A DNA stretch of 64,000 nucleotides from Bog-473 sp963764305 (GTDB taxonomy: Bacteria > Actinomycetota > Acidimicrobiia > Acidimicrobiales > RAAP-2). This document shows positions 48,641 to 57,243 of the stretch, piece after piece. The position numbers and the translations under genes were made by a program. The notes under the pieces are model-generated. The model had not been told where the DNA came from. It saw only the letters and a list, made by a program, of their open reading frames with translations, and searched no databases. Numbering within the stretch: the first letter of the stretch is position 1; each line of letters starts with the position of its first letter. The stretch is taken from contig CAVXSD010000001.1 in the NCBI GenBank assembly GCA_963764305.1, positions 248,001-312,000 on the forward strand, given 5' to 3'.

Positions 48641-49396
48641 TTGACCTACTGCCTGGCTCTGCGACTCCACGAGGGCATGATCTTCCTGGCCGACACGCGC
48701 ACGAACGCGGGCGTCGACGATGTCGGCACCTATCGCAAGATGCACGTGCTCCAACCCGCCGACGATCGCCTCTTCGTGATCGAGTCGGCCGGGAGCCTGG
48801 CGACCACGCAGGAGGTTCTCGACCGCATGGCGCGCGACCTGGCGGCCGGTGAGGCGACCGAGAGCCTGGCCACGGTCGCCCATCTGTTCGAGGCGGCGCT
48901 GTACCTGGGGCGCCTGAGCCGGGAAGTGGCGAAGGGGCACAAGGAAGCGCTCGGCGAGGTCGGGGCCGACGGCACGGCGACGTTCATCCTCGGCGGCCAT
49001 GTCGGCGACGAGCCACCCGACGTCCTCCTCGTGTATCCCGAGGGCAACTACATCCGGGTCTCGGACGACCGTCCCTTCCTGCAGATCGGCGAGAGCAAGT
49101 ACGGCAAGTTCATGCTGGAGCTGGCGGTCGAGGCGCACGTCGACCTCGTCACGGCGGCCAAGATCGCGCTGGGGTCCATGTTGTCCACTGCACGGGCCAA
49201 CCTCTCGGTCGGGCCGCCGTATGACATCGGCATCTACTTCAACGATTCGCGCTCGCTCAGCCAGTTTCGCATTGAGAGCGATTCGCCACTGCTTGACAAG
49301 CTGCGCAAGGTATGGGAACGCAACCTCCTCAATGGCATCGCCGAGCTCCCCGCCATCACCCAGGATGACCTGACGGAAGTAGACGAACCGGCGTAG
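48641..49396 (+). CDS. Anbu-type proteasome-like protease
   Basis: 251 residues from a TTG at 48641. The choice of start matters: it gives Met-Thr-Tyr-Cys, so that removal of the initiator Met leaves Thr as N-terminal nucleophile, as in the proteasome-beta and HslV families. ADTRTNAGVDDVGTYRKMHVL is the Anbu signature (Anbu proteins read SDTRTNAGVDxxSTFRKM). The rest carries FVIESAGSLATTQEV and FILGGHVGDEPPDVLLVYPEGN. Anbu forms a self-compartmentalised peptidase. Its usual companions (ATP-grasp, alpha-E, transglutaminase-like genes) are absent here. A purine-rich GAGGA site precedes the TTG. Confidence 0.88.
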   Translation: MTYCLALRLHEGMIFLADTRTNAGVDDVGTYRKMHVLQPADDRLFVIESAGSLATTQEVLDRMARDLAAGEATESLATVAHLFEAALYLGRLSREVAKGHKEALGEVGADGTATFILGGHVGDEPPDVLLVYPEGNYIRVSDDRPFLQIGESKYGKFMLELAVEAHVDLVTAAKIALGSMLSTARANLSVGPPYDIGIYFNDSRSLSQFRIESDSPLLDKLRKVWERNLLNGIAELPAITQDDLTEVDEPA

Positions 49397-49421
49397 CGAG
49401 CCGGGCCCCCGAAGACTGCTC

Positions 49422-50634
49422 GTGACAGTGCAGTTCCTGAGCGAGCCGGAAGTGCTGGCGAGTGTCGCCCTGCTGAGCGCCTGGGGGGTCGCCTGCGTCG
49501 CCATCCGCTACCGGTCCCAGGTCCGTGAGGCGGCGGGGTCGGTACTGAGGTCACTCGGACTGGCCGCCGGCGTCGCCCTGGCACTCCTGGCCTACCCGAT
49601 CTGGATGATGATCAAGGGTCCGCAGCACTACTCGGGAACGGCACAGCCCATCAACAACCCCTTCTACAACGACGTGATGAGTCTGGTCGCACCCGGGCCG
49701 CTCCAACGGTTCTCGGTCGGCATCCACTTCGCCGGTGTCCCGATGAGCAACTTCTCGGAGGAGGGCGGGTACATCGGCATCCCTCTACTGCTCGTCGTCG
49801 CGTTCCTCGCCTGGCGGTCACGGCGTAGCCCACGTATGCAGCTCGCGCTCGCTGTCTGGGCGGGTGCCGTGGTGCTCTCGCTCGGCCCGCACCTGTGGAT
49901 CGACGGGCACCACACGGGGATCCCGCTCCCGTTCCAGGCCATTCAGCACATTCCGCTGCTGGATAACCTCCTCCCCGTCCGAATCTCCATGGCGACTGCG
50001 GCCTGCACAGCGGCCATCGTGGCGTTTGGCCTGGACGACATCCGCCGTGCAGGCGTGCGGGTGTACCGTCATCACCACGGTTCCAGCCGGTCCGGGGGAG
50101 CGGTGGCCGCCACCGTGGCCTGCGTCGTCTTAGTGATCCTCGTCGTCACCCAGTTGCCCACGTGGCCGGTCGGGTCGCAGCCTGGGGGGGGCCTCCCGAC
50201 GGTGGTACGCGACGCCATTCCCAAGGGGGATCCCGTGACCATCTCCTACCCGATCGCCTCGCCGCTCAACGCAGAGGCGATGCTTTGGCAGGCGGCGGCC
50301 GGCGACCAATTCCGACTCGTCGGAGGCTACGCGGAGCATCCCGACCTGACCGGCGCCCTGTCCTTCGGGCCGGACCAGATGAATCCAGCCGGGCTCGATC
50401 TGTTCCTCGAGGGGCGGGAGGCCTCCGTCACCGACCAGCCGGTGGCGGTAACGCCCGCGCTCGATCGCGACCGCCCGGTTAGCCGCCGAACGCAACGACG
50501 TCCGGATGCTGCTTGTCGACCGGTCAGCCAAGGGAGCGGCAGCCGTGGTCCGGGTCTTCAGTGCGGCATTCGGATCGCCCCGCGTGAGCACCCCCCGCTT
50601 CGCCCTGTGGGGGAGCGCCGCCGGCCCGTTGTGA
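49422..50634 (+). pseudogene. Multi-pass membrane protein, C-terminal part, frameshifted
   Basis: From GTG 49422 about 350 residues carry at least six helices (VLASVALLSAWGVACVAI, GLAAGVALALLAYPIWMM, IPLLLVVAFLAW, LALAVWAGAVVLSLGP, MATAACTAAIVAFGL, VAATVACVVLVILVVTQL). A soluble end with TISYPIASPLNAEAMLWQAA resembles the C-terminal half of actinobacterial membrane glycosyltransferase-like proteins of 600-700 residues. The frame is open upstream of the GTG into the Anbu gene's spacer, but the N-terminal half is missing. Near 50470 the homology shifts frame (to ARLAAERNDVRMLLVDRSAKGAAAV) and stops at 50634. So it is truncated at the start and frameshifted at the end. Confidence 0.6.
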
Positions 50635-50704
50635 TGGATGCGACCTACCGAGGCCTGGGCGCCGCGGCAGGTTGATGCCGCGGCAAAGGTGATGGAGGAA
50701 GGTT

Positions 50705-51735
50705 ATGGAGGAAGGCAACGCTCCCAACGAGCACCCGGCGCCCCAGCGGGTCTCCACCGGGACCCTGCCGTCCGACCTGGAGGTACAGACGATCGTCTCT
50801 GCGGGTTACGAGCAATTCCGCCATCTGGATGAGGGGTGGGTGGCCGACTACATCCCGGCCCTGGCCAAGGCCTCGCCGGAGGCCTTCGGCGTGTGCGTGG
50901 CCGGAGTGCACGGGCGGGTCTTCGCCATCGGCGATGCCGAGCACGAGTTCACCATCCAGAGCATCTCGAAGCTCTTCGTCTTCGCGCTGGTCTGCGACAC
51001 CATCGGTCCGGCGGAGGCGCGTCGCAAGCTGGGGGTCAACAGCACCGGGCTGCCCTTCGACTCGGTGATGGGCATTGAGCTCAACGCGGACCGCACCATG
51101 AATCCCATGGTCAATGCGGGCGCTCTGGCGACCACCAGCCTGGTGCCGGGAGGATCGCCCGAGGAGAAGTTCGCACGCATCGCCGCCACGCTGTCGGTGT
51201 TCGCCGGGCGCAGGCTGACGCTGGACGAAGAGGTGTACGAGTCCGAGGCGGCGAACAACGATCGCAATCGCGGCATCGCACACCTCCTGAGCGGCTACGG
51301 GCGCATGTACTGCGATCCCGATGTCGCCACCGACATCTACACGAGGCAGTGCTCGTTGCGCGTGAACGCGCGCGCGACCTGGCTGTCATGGGGGCGACAC
51401 TGGCCGATGGCGGTGTGAACCCGCTGACCGGGAAGAGGGCCATCGCGGCGGGTTGCTGCCAGCGGGTGCTGCCCGTCCTCGCGACGTGCGGCCTCTACGA
51501 GCGCTCGGGCGACTGGCTCTACGACGTGGGGCTGCCGGGGAAGAGCGGGGTCAGCGGGGGACTGGTGACCGTGTCCCCCGGGAAGGGCGGGGTCGGGACC
51601 TTCTCACCACCGCTCGACGAGGCGGGCAACAGCGTGCGCGGCCAGCGGATGACGACCTATCTCTCGGAGCGCCTGGGGCTCAACCTCTTCGCCTCGGCTC
51701 CCGTCCCGGACGCCGGTGCGCCTCAGGAGGCTTGA
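50705..51735 (+). CDS. glsA: Glutaminase, frameshifted
   Basis: ATG 50705 with a preceding GGAGGAAGG-type site. The first frame holds the beta-lactamase-like catalytic Ser86-Ile-Ser-Lys89 (QSISKL), NSTGLPFDSVMGIEL, NPMVNAGALATTS and EEVYESEAANNDRNRGIAHLL. It breaks at about 51362-51372 in a CGCGCGCG tract, where VNARATWL should be NARDLAVMGATLADGGVNPLTG. The second frame continues to 51735 with AAGCCQRVLPVLATCGLYERSGDW and the GLPGKSGVSGG motif. Repaired length about 342 residues, a little longer than usual. The enzyme hydrolyses glutamine to glutamate and ammonia in the cytosol. Confidence 0.92.
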
Positions 51736-51770
51736 CAGGCGGCATCCACAAGGAGATACTTGTACAAGTA
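51732..51770 (+). promoter_or_regulatory. Promoter with palindromic operator over the -10 box
   Basis: TTGACA (51732-51737), 17 bp, GATACT (51755-51760) is a good -35/-10 pair upstream of the SRPBCC-ArsR-SRPBCC operon. The perfect 14-bp palindrome TACTTGTACAAGTA (51757-51770) overlaps the -10 box and the start point. A repressor dimer bound there would block transcription; the ArsR protein encoded in the operon is the obvious candidate. Confidence 0.7.
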
Positions 51771-51801
51771 GTCCATTGTGACTCCCCGAAAGGATGCCCT
51801 C

Positions 51802-52299
51802 ATGAACAAAGCCACTGACCGCACCGAGACCTTGGAGGACTTCCAGCGCACGAAGACCTTCACCTCCGCCCCCGACGCCGTGTACTCGGCGCTGACCGAC
51901 ATCGACGCGCTCACGGGGTGGTGGACCCCCGCGGGCGGCGGCGCCGACGCCGGCGAGACGCTGCTTTTCCTCATGGGCGACCAGGAGGTCGTCATGCGGG
52001 TCGACGAAGCCGACCGACCCTCGCGGGTCCGCTGGAGCGTGCTCGTCTGCGAGGCCGCCTCCGATTGGGTCGGGACCTCCATCACCTTCGACCTCGAGCC
52101 GGTCGGCGCCGGCACCGAGTTGCGCTTCGAGCACGACGGCCTCAACGCCGACCTCGAATGCTTTGAGACCTGCCAGGCGGGGTGGACGCGTCACCTCGCC
52201 AGCCTCGTCGAGTACGTCGACCGGGGCACCGGCACCCCGAACCCGCCCGCCGACGTCGAGCGATTCGCCGCCTGGCGCGCCGAGCACGCGGCCCACTGA
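51802..52299 (+). CDS. SRPBCC-domain protein (AHSA1-like)
   Basis: 165 residues from ATG 51802, chosen for the GAAAGGA site 8-14 bases upstream rather than the GTG at 51778. The domain begins FQRTKTFTSAPDAVYSALTDIDALTGWWTP and ends TELRFEHDGLNADLECFETCQAGWTRHLASLVEYVD, the START/Bet v1-like SRPBCC fold of the AHSA1 family with a hydrophobic ligand cavity. It is first of three genes, with an ArsR regulator and a second SRPBCC protein following, a frequent actinobacterial arrangement. The ligand is unknown. Expression is presumably controlled by the palindromic operator just upstream. Confidence 0.88.
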   Translation: MNKATDRTETLEDFQRTKTFTSAPDAVYSALTDIDALTGWWTPAGGGADAGETLLFLMGDQEVVMRVDEADRPSRVRWSVLVCEAASDWVGTSITFDLEPVGAGTELRFEHDGLNADLECFETCQAGWTRHLASLVEYVDRGTGTPNPPADVERFAAWRAEHAAH

Positions 52300-52342
52300 G
52301 CAAGCGTGGACGGCGGGGGTCGCGTTCCGCTAGGAAGCACCG

Positions 52343-52705
52343 ATGATGCCCTCGCCCGAAGAGACGGCAGCGCCCGCTGGACCCGACGCGGTCCTGCGGG
52401 CGCTCGCCGATGCTCACCGGCGACAGATTCTGCGGCTGGTCCAGCACACCGAGCTTCCCGCTGGTCAGATCGCCGGCCACTTCGACCTCACCCAGCAGGC
52501 CGTCAGCCAGCACCTGACCGTCCTCAAACGGGCCGGGTTGCTGACCGAGCGCCGGGAGGGCACCCGCCGTCTCTACTCGTTGCGGTCCGAGTCGCTCCAG
52601 CCGCTGCGCACCCTGCTCGAGGAGTTCTGGCCGGACGCCCTCGCCCGCCTCAAGCAGTCCGTCGAGCGAGCCCACCCCCGCACCCAGAGGAAAGGACCGA
52701 TGTGA
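52343..52705 (+). CDS. ArsR-family transcriptional regulator
   Basis: 120 residues from ATG 52343, or the ATG right after it. The winged helix-turn-helix reads LRALADAHRRQILRLVQHTELPAGQIAGHFDLTQQAVSQHLTVLKRAGLLTERREGTRRLYSL. No metal-binding Cys motif of the classical arsenic or cadmium sensors is present, which is normal for ArsR proteins paired with SRPBCC genes. The last codons overlap the next gene (GTG at 52702). It probably represses its own operon via TACTTGTACAAGTA at 51757. The inducer is unknown, but the flanking SRPBCC proteins could bind the same hydrophobic signal. Confidence 0.93.
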   Translation: MMPSPEETAAPAGPDAVLRALADAHRRQILRLVQHTELPAGQIAGHFDLTQQAVSQHLTVLKRAGLLTERREGTRRLYSLRSESLQPLRTLLEEFWPDALARLKQSVERAHPRTQRKGPM

Positions 52706-53091
52706 TCAGTACCAGCGTGCGCATCGCCGCGCCCCCGGAGGTGGTGTTCCCATACTTCACCGAACCCCGGCTGATGATCACCTGGATCGGGGAGCACGCC
52801 GACCTCGACGCCCGGCCGGGCGGGACGTTCGCTGTCGACTTCGGCGAGTCCGCCGCCCACGGGAGCTACGTCGCGGTGGAGCCACCCCACCGGGTCGTCT
52901 TCACCTGGGGGATCCCCGAGGACGTCACGCTGCCGCCGGGGAGCAGCACGGTGGAGGTGGTGTTCGTCGCCGACGGCGCCGACACGATCGTGAATCTCAC
53001 CCACTGCGACCTCCCGCCGGACCGCGAACCCTCACACCGGGAGGGATGGGATCGCTGCCTCGGCATGCTCGTCGACGACCTTCGCCAATAG
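52702..53091 (+). CDS. SRPBCC-domain protein (AHSA1-like)
   Basis: 129 residues from GTG 52702, overlapping the ArsR stop. The start VISTSVRIAAPPEVVFPYFTEPRLMITWIGEHADLD, the middle GSYVAVEPPHRVVFTWGIPEDVTLPPG and the end HREGWDRCLGMLVDDLRQ are typical of AHSA1/SRPBCC proteins coupled to ArsR regulators. It is about 35 residues shorter than the first SRPBCC protein of the operon and not a close copy. The role is ligand binding or an unknown enzyme activity. After its stop there are about 180 bp to the next gene, including the KstR-like site at 53200. Confidence 0.88.
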   Translation: MISTSVRIAAPPEVVFPYFTEPRLMITWIGEHADLDARPGGTFAVDFGESAAHGSYVAVEPPHRVVFTWGIPEDVTLPPGSSTVEVVFVADGADTIVNLTHCDLPPDREPSHREGWDRCLGMLVDDLRQ

Positions 53092-53199
53092 AGGCGATCG
53101 GCGGCAGCTTCCTGAAGGCCGCCGGACCGGCTCTGGGAGTCCCGGGGCGGCGGCCTGGCCGGGCCGGCGGGAGCAGTCGCGGACCGGGACCCCGCAAAC

Positions 53200-53213
53200 G
53201 AGAACGTGTTACA
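53200..53213. promoter_or_regulatory. Near-match KstR-like operator before the side-chain operon
   Basis: GAGAACGTGTTACA differs from TnnAACnnGTTnnA only at the first base. It lies 63 bp before the ATG of the acyl-CoA dehydrogenase that opens the five-gene operon, and overlaps a TACAGT sequence that could be the -10 box. The core AACGTGTT is identical to the site at 41000. Confidence 0.6.
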
Positions 53214-53275
53214 GTTTTTGGCAGCGCGGCCTTGACCTGGCAGGGACCGCCGAATGCACGCGAGGCTGCCCCACG

Positions 53276-54454
53276 ATGTTCCTCGAAGAGAGCCCCGAAC
53301 AGCAGCAGCTGCGCGCCGAGCTGCGTCAGTACTACTGCGAGCTCCTCACCGACGAGGTGCGGGCCGGCCTCGCCGAGGGCGGCGAGGGGGGAGAGGCCTG
53401 GAGCCAGGTGGTGCGCCAGATCGGCAAGGACGGCTGGCTCGGCATCGGATGGCCGCGCGAGTTCGGCGGCCAGGGCCGGCCGGCGACCGACCAGTTCATC
53501 TTCTTCGACGAGACGAGGCGCGCCGGTGCGCCGTTCCCCTTCGTCACCATCAACACCGTCGGGCCGACCATCATGCGCTTCGGCACCGACGAGCAGAAGT
53601 CGTTCTTCCTCCCGCAGATCCTCGCCGGCGAGCTCAACTTCGCCATCGGCTACACCGAGCCCGAGGCCGGCACAGACCTGGCCTCGTTGCGCACGCGGGC
53701 CGTGCGCGACGGCGAGGAGTACGTCGTCAACGGGGCGAAGATCTTCACCAGCGGCGCCGACCAGGCCGACTACGTGTGGCTGGCCGTGCGGACCGACCCG
53801 GACGTTCCCAAGCACAAGGGCATCTCGATCCTGTGCGTGCCCACGACCTCGGCCGGCTTCGAGTGGTCGATCATCCACACCGTCGGCGGGCTGACGACGA
53901 CGCAGACCTTCTACGACAACGTGCACGTGCCCGTGGCCAACCGTGTCGGGGACGAGAACGAGGGCTGGCGCATGATCACCACCCAGCTCAACCACGAGCG
54001 TGTCGGCCTGGCCGCGTGGAGCGGTCTGGCCATCTCGCTCTACGAGGACATCGTGGAGTGGGCGGCGGCGCAGCAGACCGACGACGGCAGGACGCTGATC
54101 GACCAGGGCTGGGTGCAGATGGATCTCGCCAAGTGCCACGCCGAGCTCCAGGCCATGTGGCTGCTCAACTGGCGCATGGCGGTGCACGTGGCCGACGGGG
54201 AGCTCACCGGCGCCGAGTCGTCGTCGATCAAGGTCTTCGGGACCGAGCGCATCGTCGAGGTGACGCGTCTGTTGCTGGGGGTGGTGGGCGCGGCCGGCTA
54301 CCTGGTGCCGGGCTCGCCGGGCGCGCTGCTGCGCGGCCGGCTCGAGGCCACCGGGCGCCAGGCGCAGATCAACACGTTCGGGGGCGGGGTGAACGAGGTG
54401 CAACGCGAGATCGTGGCCACGGCCGGCCTGGGGATGACGCGGGGAACGCGATGA
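53276..54454 (+). CDS. Acyl-CoA dehydrogenase, ChsE-type subunit
   Basis: 392 residues. It has DGWLGIGWPREFGGQGRPATDQFIFFDE, IGYTEPEAGTDLASLRTRAV, VNGAKIFTSGADQADYVWLAV and FGGGVNEVQREIVATAGLGM, all FAD- and acyl-binding parts of the family. It is closely similar in layout to the dehydrogenase at 41103. It starts an operon that continues with a ChsH2-like, a second dehydrogenase, a ChsH1-like and an Ltp2-like gene. This is the composition of the mycobacterial igr locus, where ChsE1-ChsE2 dehydrogenates the three-carbon side-chain CoA ester of a steroid. Its stop overlaps an ATG at 54451 that precedes an 11-bp repeat. Confidence 0.93.
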   Translation: MFLEESPEQQQLRAELRQYYCELLTDEVRAGLAEGGEGGEAWSQVVRQIGKDGWLGIGWPREFGGQGRPATDQFIFFDETRRAGAPFPFVTINTVGPTIMRFGTDEQKSFFLPQILAGELNFAIGYTEPEAGTDLASLRTRAVRDGEEYVVNGAKIFTSGADQADYVWLAVRTDPDVPKHKGISILCVPTTSAGFEWSIIHTVGGLTTTQTFYDNVHVPVANRVGDENEGWRMITTQLNHERVGLAAWSGLAISLYEDIVEWAAAQQTDDGRTLIDQGWVQMDLAKCHAELQAMWLLNWRMAVHVADGELTGAESSSIKVFGTERIVEVTRLLLGVVGAAGYLVPGSPGALLRGRLEATGRQAQINTFGGGVNEVQREIVATAGLGMTRGTR

Positions 54455-54459
54455 GCGCG

Positions 54460-54514
54460 GTGACGACGCAGTGACGACGCAGTGACGACGCGGTGACGAC
54501 GCGGTGACGACGCG
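54460..54514 (+). repeat. Five 11-bp tandem repeats at the ChsH2-like start
   Basis: GTGACGACGC followed by A or G repeats five times from 54460 to 54514. Each unit contains a GTG, at 54460, 54471, 54482, 54493 and 54504. Only the last is in frame with the coding region without a stop. With one unit instead of five, the ATG at 54451 would read MSAVTTRFEEL directly into the gene. Unit length is not a multiple of three, so unit number decides which start is used. Confidence 0.9.
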
Positions 54515-55565
54515 GTTCGAGGAGTTGGCGCCGTTCCCGGACCACAGCGCCGCGCTGGCGACGCTCGTCGGGCAGGCGGCCGGTCCGCCGAGCCTGGCGC
54601 CCGATGCGGTCAACGTGCCGATGATCCGGCACTGGGTCGAGGCGATGGGCGACCACAACCCGGTCTACATCTCCGACGACGCGGCGCGCGCCGCCGGCTA
54701 CGACCAGTTGATCGCCCCGCCCACCATGCTGCAGGCCTGGATCATGCGGGGTCTGCGTACGTCGCTGCTTCTCGAGGAGGCCCGGGCCGAGGGCGCGGTC
54801 ACGGGAAGTGGGCCCAACGAGATGATGATGAGCCTGCTCGACGAGGAAGGGCTGACCTCGGTCGTGGCCACCAACTGCGAGCAGCACTACGAGCGCCCGC
54901 TGGTGGTGGGGGACCGGGTGCTGGTGCGCTCGCTGATCGAGACGATCTCGGACCCCAAGCGGACCGGCCTGGGCACCGGGCGCTTCATCACGACCCGGCT
55001 CGACTACGTAGCTGTCCCCGATGCTTCTGTGCCCGCGTTCTCAGAGTCGGACGACGAGGTGCAGGCGCTCTATGACGCCGGCGAACCGGTGGCCACCATG
55101 CGCTTCCGCATCCTCAAGTTCCTGCCGCCGGACCGTACGCCAGCGCGCCCGCCGCGCCCGCGGCCGGCCCTCACCCAGGACAACGCGTTCTGGTTCGAGG
55201 GCGCTCGCGCCCACCGGCTGCTGATCCAGCACTGCACCTCGTGCGGCACCCTGCGCCACCCGCCGCTGCCGGCCTGTGCCGTCTGCGGTTCCCTCGAATG
55301 GGACACGGTGGAGTCGAGCGGGCGCGGCACCGTGTACTCCTACGTCGTGGTGCACTACCCCCAGGTGCCCGCGTTCGAGTACCCGCTGCCGATCGGTCTG
55401 ATCGAGCTGGAGGAGGGGACGCGGGTGGTGGCCAACCTCGGCGGGGTCGCGCTCGATGCGATCGAGGTCGGCATGGCGGTGCGCGCCGAGTTCGTCGACC
55501 ACGACGAGGAGCTGTCGCTCCCCGTGTTCGTGCCGGCGGAGACCGCTGCAGGGAAGGGAGCCTGA
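54504..55565 (+). CDS. chsH2: Bifunctional MaoC-like / OB-fold DUF35 protein, ChsH2-like
   Basis: 353 residues from GTG 54504, the last GTG of an 11-bp repeat. Residues 30-210 are a MaoC-like hot-dog domain (VPMIRHWVEAMGDHNPVYISDDAARAAGYDQLIAPPTML, with an HxNPVY variant of the hydratase site). Residues 225-350 form a zinc-ribbon plus OB-fold (DUF35) with Cys at about 244, 247, 258 and 261. This two-domain layout is that of ChsH2, which combines with ChsH1 to hydrate the unsaturated steroid side-chain CoA ester; its DUF35 part binds the Ltp2 aldolase. The stop overlaps the next ATG. Confidence 0.88.
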   Translation: MTTRFEELAPFPDHSAALATLVGQAAGPPSLAPDAVNVPMIRHWVEAMGDHNPVYISDDAARAAGYDQLIAPPTMLQAWIMRGLRTSLLLEEARAEGAVTGSGPNEMMMSLLDEEGLTSVVATNCEQHYERPLVVGDRVLVRSLIETISDPKRTGLGTGRFITTRLDYVAVPDASVPAFSESDDEVQALYDAGEPVATMRFRILKFLPPDRTPARPPRPRPALTQDNAFWFEGARAHRLLIQHCTSCGTLRHPPLPACAVCGSLEWDTVESSGRGTVYSYVVVHYPQVPAFEYPLPIGLIELEEGTRVVANLGGVALDAIEVGMAVRAEFVDHDEELSLPVFVPAETAAGKGA

Positions 55566-56740
55566 TGGACTTCAAGCTGAGCGAGGAGCAGCTCGCGGTC
55601 TCCGAGGCCGCCACCGGTCTCCTCTCGGGTCTGGTCGACGCCGAACGCACCGCCGCCGTGGAGGCCAGTGCCGAGCGCATCGACCGCGAGCTGTGGCAGG
55701 CGTTGGCCGACGCCGACCTGCTCGCGCTCGCCGTCCCCGAGGCCGACGGCGGCGCCGGCTACGGCCTGATGGAGCTCTGCCTGCTCCTGGAGGCGCAGGG
55801 GAACGCGGTGGCCGCGGTGCCGTTGTGGGCCACCCTCGTGCTCGGGGCGCTCCCCGTCGCCCGCTTCGGCTCAGAGGCCCAGCGCGGCCGCTGGCTCCCC
55901 GGCGTGGTGGCCGGCGAGGTGCTCCTCACCGCGGCCCTGAACGGCAGCGCGAGCAGCCCGACGTCCATGCCCGCCGTGCGCGCCACGGCGTCGGGTTCGG
56001 ACACGGGTTCGGACACGGGGTCGGGCTGGGTATTGGAGGGCACCGAGCTGGCCGTGCCCCAGGCCCACCTGGCGGACCGCATCTTGGTGCCGGCCCGCAC
56101 GGAGGACGGCGGTGTGCTGCTGGCTCTCGTCGATCCGCAGGCGTCGGGTGTGACGCTCGAGCGCGCTGTGACCACCAACCGCGAGATCCACCCGCACCTG
56201 CATCTCGCCGGCGTGGCCGTGGCGCCGGGGGACATCCTCGTCGGCCCGGACCTGGGGCACTCCGTCCTCCACTACGTGCTCGTGGCGGCCACCATCTCGC
56301 TGTGCGCGCTGCAGGTCGGCGTGTGCGAGGCGGCGCTGACCAAGACCGCGGCCTACCTCAACTCCCGCCAGCAGTTCGGGCGACCACTCAGCACCTTCCA
56401 GGGCACCATGCTGAGGGCGGCGGACGCCGCCATCGACATCGAGGCGATGCGGGTCACCTGGCAGAACGCGGCGTGGCGCTTCGACACCGGCCGCGACGCC
56501 GCCGATGCGGCCCGGGTGGCCAAGTGGCAGGCGGCCGAGCGCGGGCAGCGGACGGTGCACGCCACCCAGCACCTGCACGGGGGTATGGGGGCGGACATCT
56601 CCTACCCGATCCACCGCTACTTCCTCTGGGGCAAGCAGATCGAGTTGCTCCTGGGTGGCCCGAGCGCGCAGCTGGCGCGGCTCGGGGCGGAGATCGCCGA
56701 ACAGGCGCTGGCGCGGGCCGAGGCCGAGGCGGGCACGTGA
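55565..56740 (+). CDS. Acyl-CoA dehydrogenase, second ChsE-type subunit
   Basis: 391 residues from ATG 55565. MDFKLSEEQLAVSEAATGLL starts the domain; the middle part has the degenerate FAD segment (VLLTAALNGSASSP) typical of the partner subunit. Further on are YLNSRQQFGRPLSTFQGTMLRAADAAIDIEAMRV, HLHGGMGADISYPIHRYFLW and LLLGGPSAQLARLG. The Arg in SRQQFGRP contacts FAD. A 12-bp duplication near 55990-56020 gives a SDTGSDTGS linker. It should pair with the dehydrogenase two genes upstream as ChsE1-ChsE2. A ChsH1-like gene overlaps its stop. Confidence 0.92.
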   Translation: MDFKLSEEQLAVSEAATGLLSGLVDAERTAAVEASAERIDRELWQALADADLLALAVPEADGGAGYGLMELCLLLEAQGNAVAAVPLWATLVLGALPVARFGSEAQRGRWLPGVVAGEVLLTAALNGSASSPTSMPAVRATASGSDTGSDTGSGWVLEGTELAVPQAHLADRILVPARTEDGGVLLALVDPQASGVTLERAVTTNREIHPHLHLAGVAVAPGDILVGPDLGHSVLHYVLVAATISLCALQVGVCEAALTKTAAYLNSRQQFGRPLSTFQGTMLRAADAAIDIEAMRVTWQNAAWRFDTGRDAADAARVAKWQAAERGQRTVHATQHLHGGMGADISYPIHRYFLWGKQIELLLGGPSAQLARLGAEIAEQALARAEAEAGT

Positions 56741-57243
56741 GCACGGTTGGACTGGACCGCTCGGGCCCGACCTTCGCCGCGGTGGCGGTGGGGGACGAGC
56801 TCCCGACCCTGGTGCTGCCGATCACGCGCACGTTGATCGTGTCCGGCGCCATTGCGAGCCGCGACTACCAGGACGTGCACCACGATTCGGTCCTGGCCAA
56901 GGAGCGGGGCTCCAAGGACATCTTCATGAACATCCTGACCACCAACGGGCTGGTCGGGCGCTACGTCACCGACTGGTCGGGCCCGCGCAGCCGGCTGTCG
57001 GACGTCAACATCCGGCTGGGCGCGCCGAACCATCCCGACTGCACCATGACGCTGACCGGATCGGTCACCGAGAAGGGGTCGCTGACCGACGACGGCCACC
57101 ACGGCGTCGTGACGGTCTCGATCCGCGGCGCCAACGACCTGGGCGACCACGTCACGGGCACGGTCACGCTGCTGCTCCCGGTCGAGCCGGCTGGCTCCGG
57201 CTCCGGCGCCGGCGCGCCGGCGTCGGCGTCGGAGGGGGCGTGA
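56737..57243 (+). CDS. chsH1: MaoC-like enoyl-CoA hydratase subunit, ChsH1-like
   Basis: 168 residues from GTG 56737, overlapping the dehydrogenase stop. The hot-dog fold shows ITRTLIVSGAIASRDYQDVHHD, where Asp43 and His48 occupy the hydratase catalytic positions (D-x4-H). KERGSKDIFMNILTTNGLVGRYVTDWSG is a distinctive ChsH1 stretch. ChsH1 has the active site and pairs with the MaoC domain of ChsH2. The last 20 residues are Gly/Ser/Ala-rich and probably flexible. The stop TGA shares a base with the ATG of the ltp2-like gene. Substrate is expected to be the 3-oxo-pregna-4,17-dienoyl-CoA type. Confidence 0.92.
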   Translation: MSTVGLDRSGPTFAAVAVGDELPTLVLPITRTLIVSGAIASRDYQDVHHDSVLAKERGSKDIFMNILTTNGLVGRYVTDWSGPRSRLSDVNIRLGAPNHPDCTMTLTGSVTEKGSLTDDGHHGVVTVSIRGANDLGDHVTGTVTLLLPVEPAGSGSGAGAPASASEGA

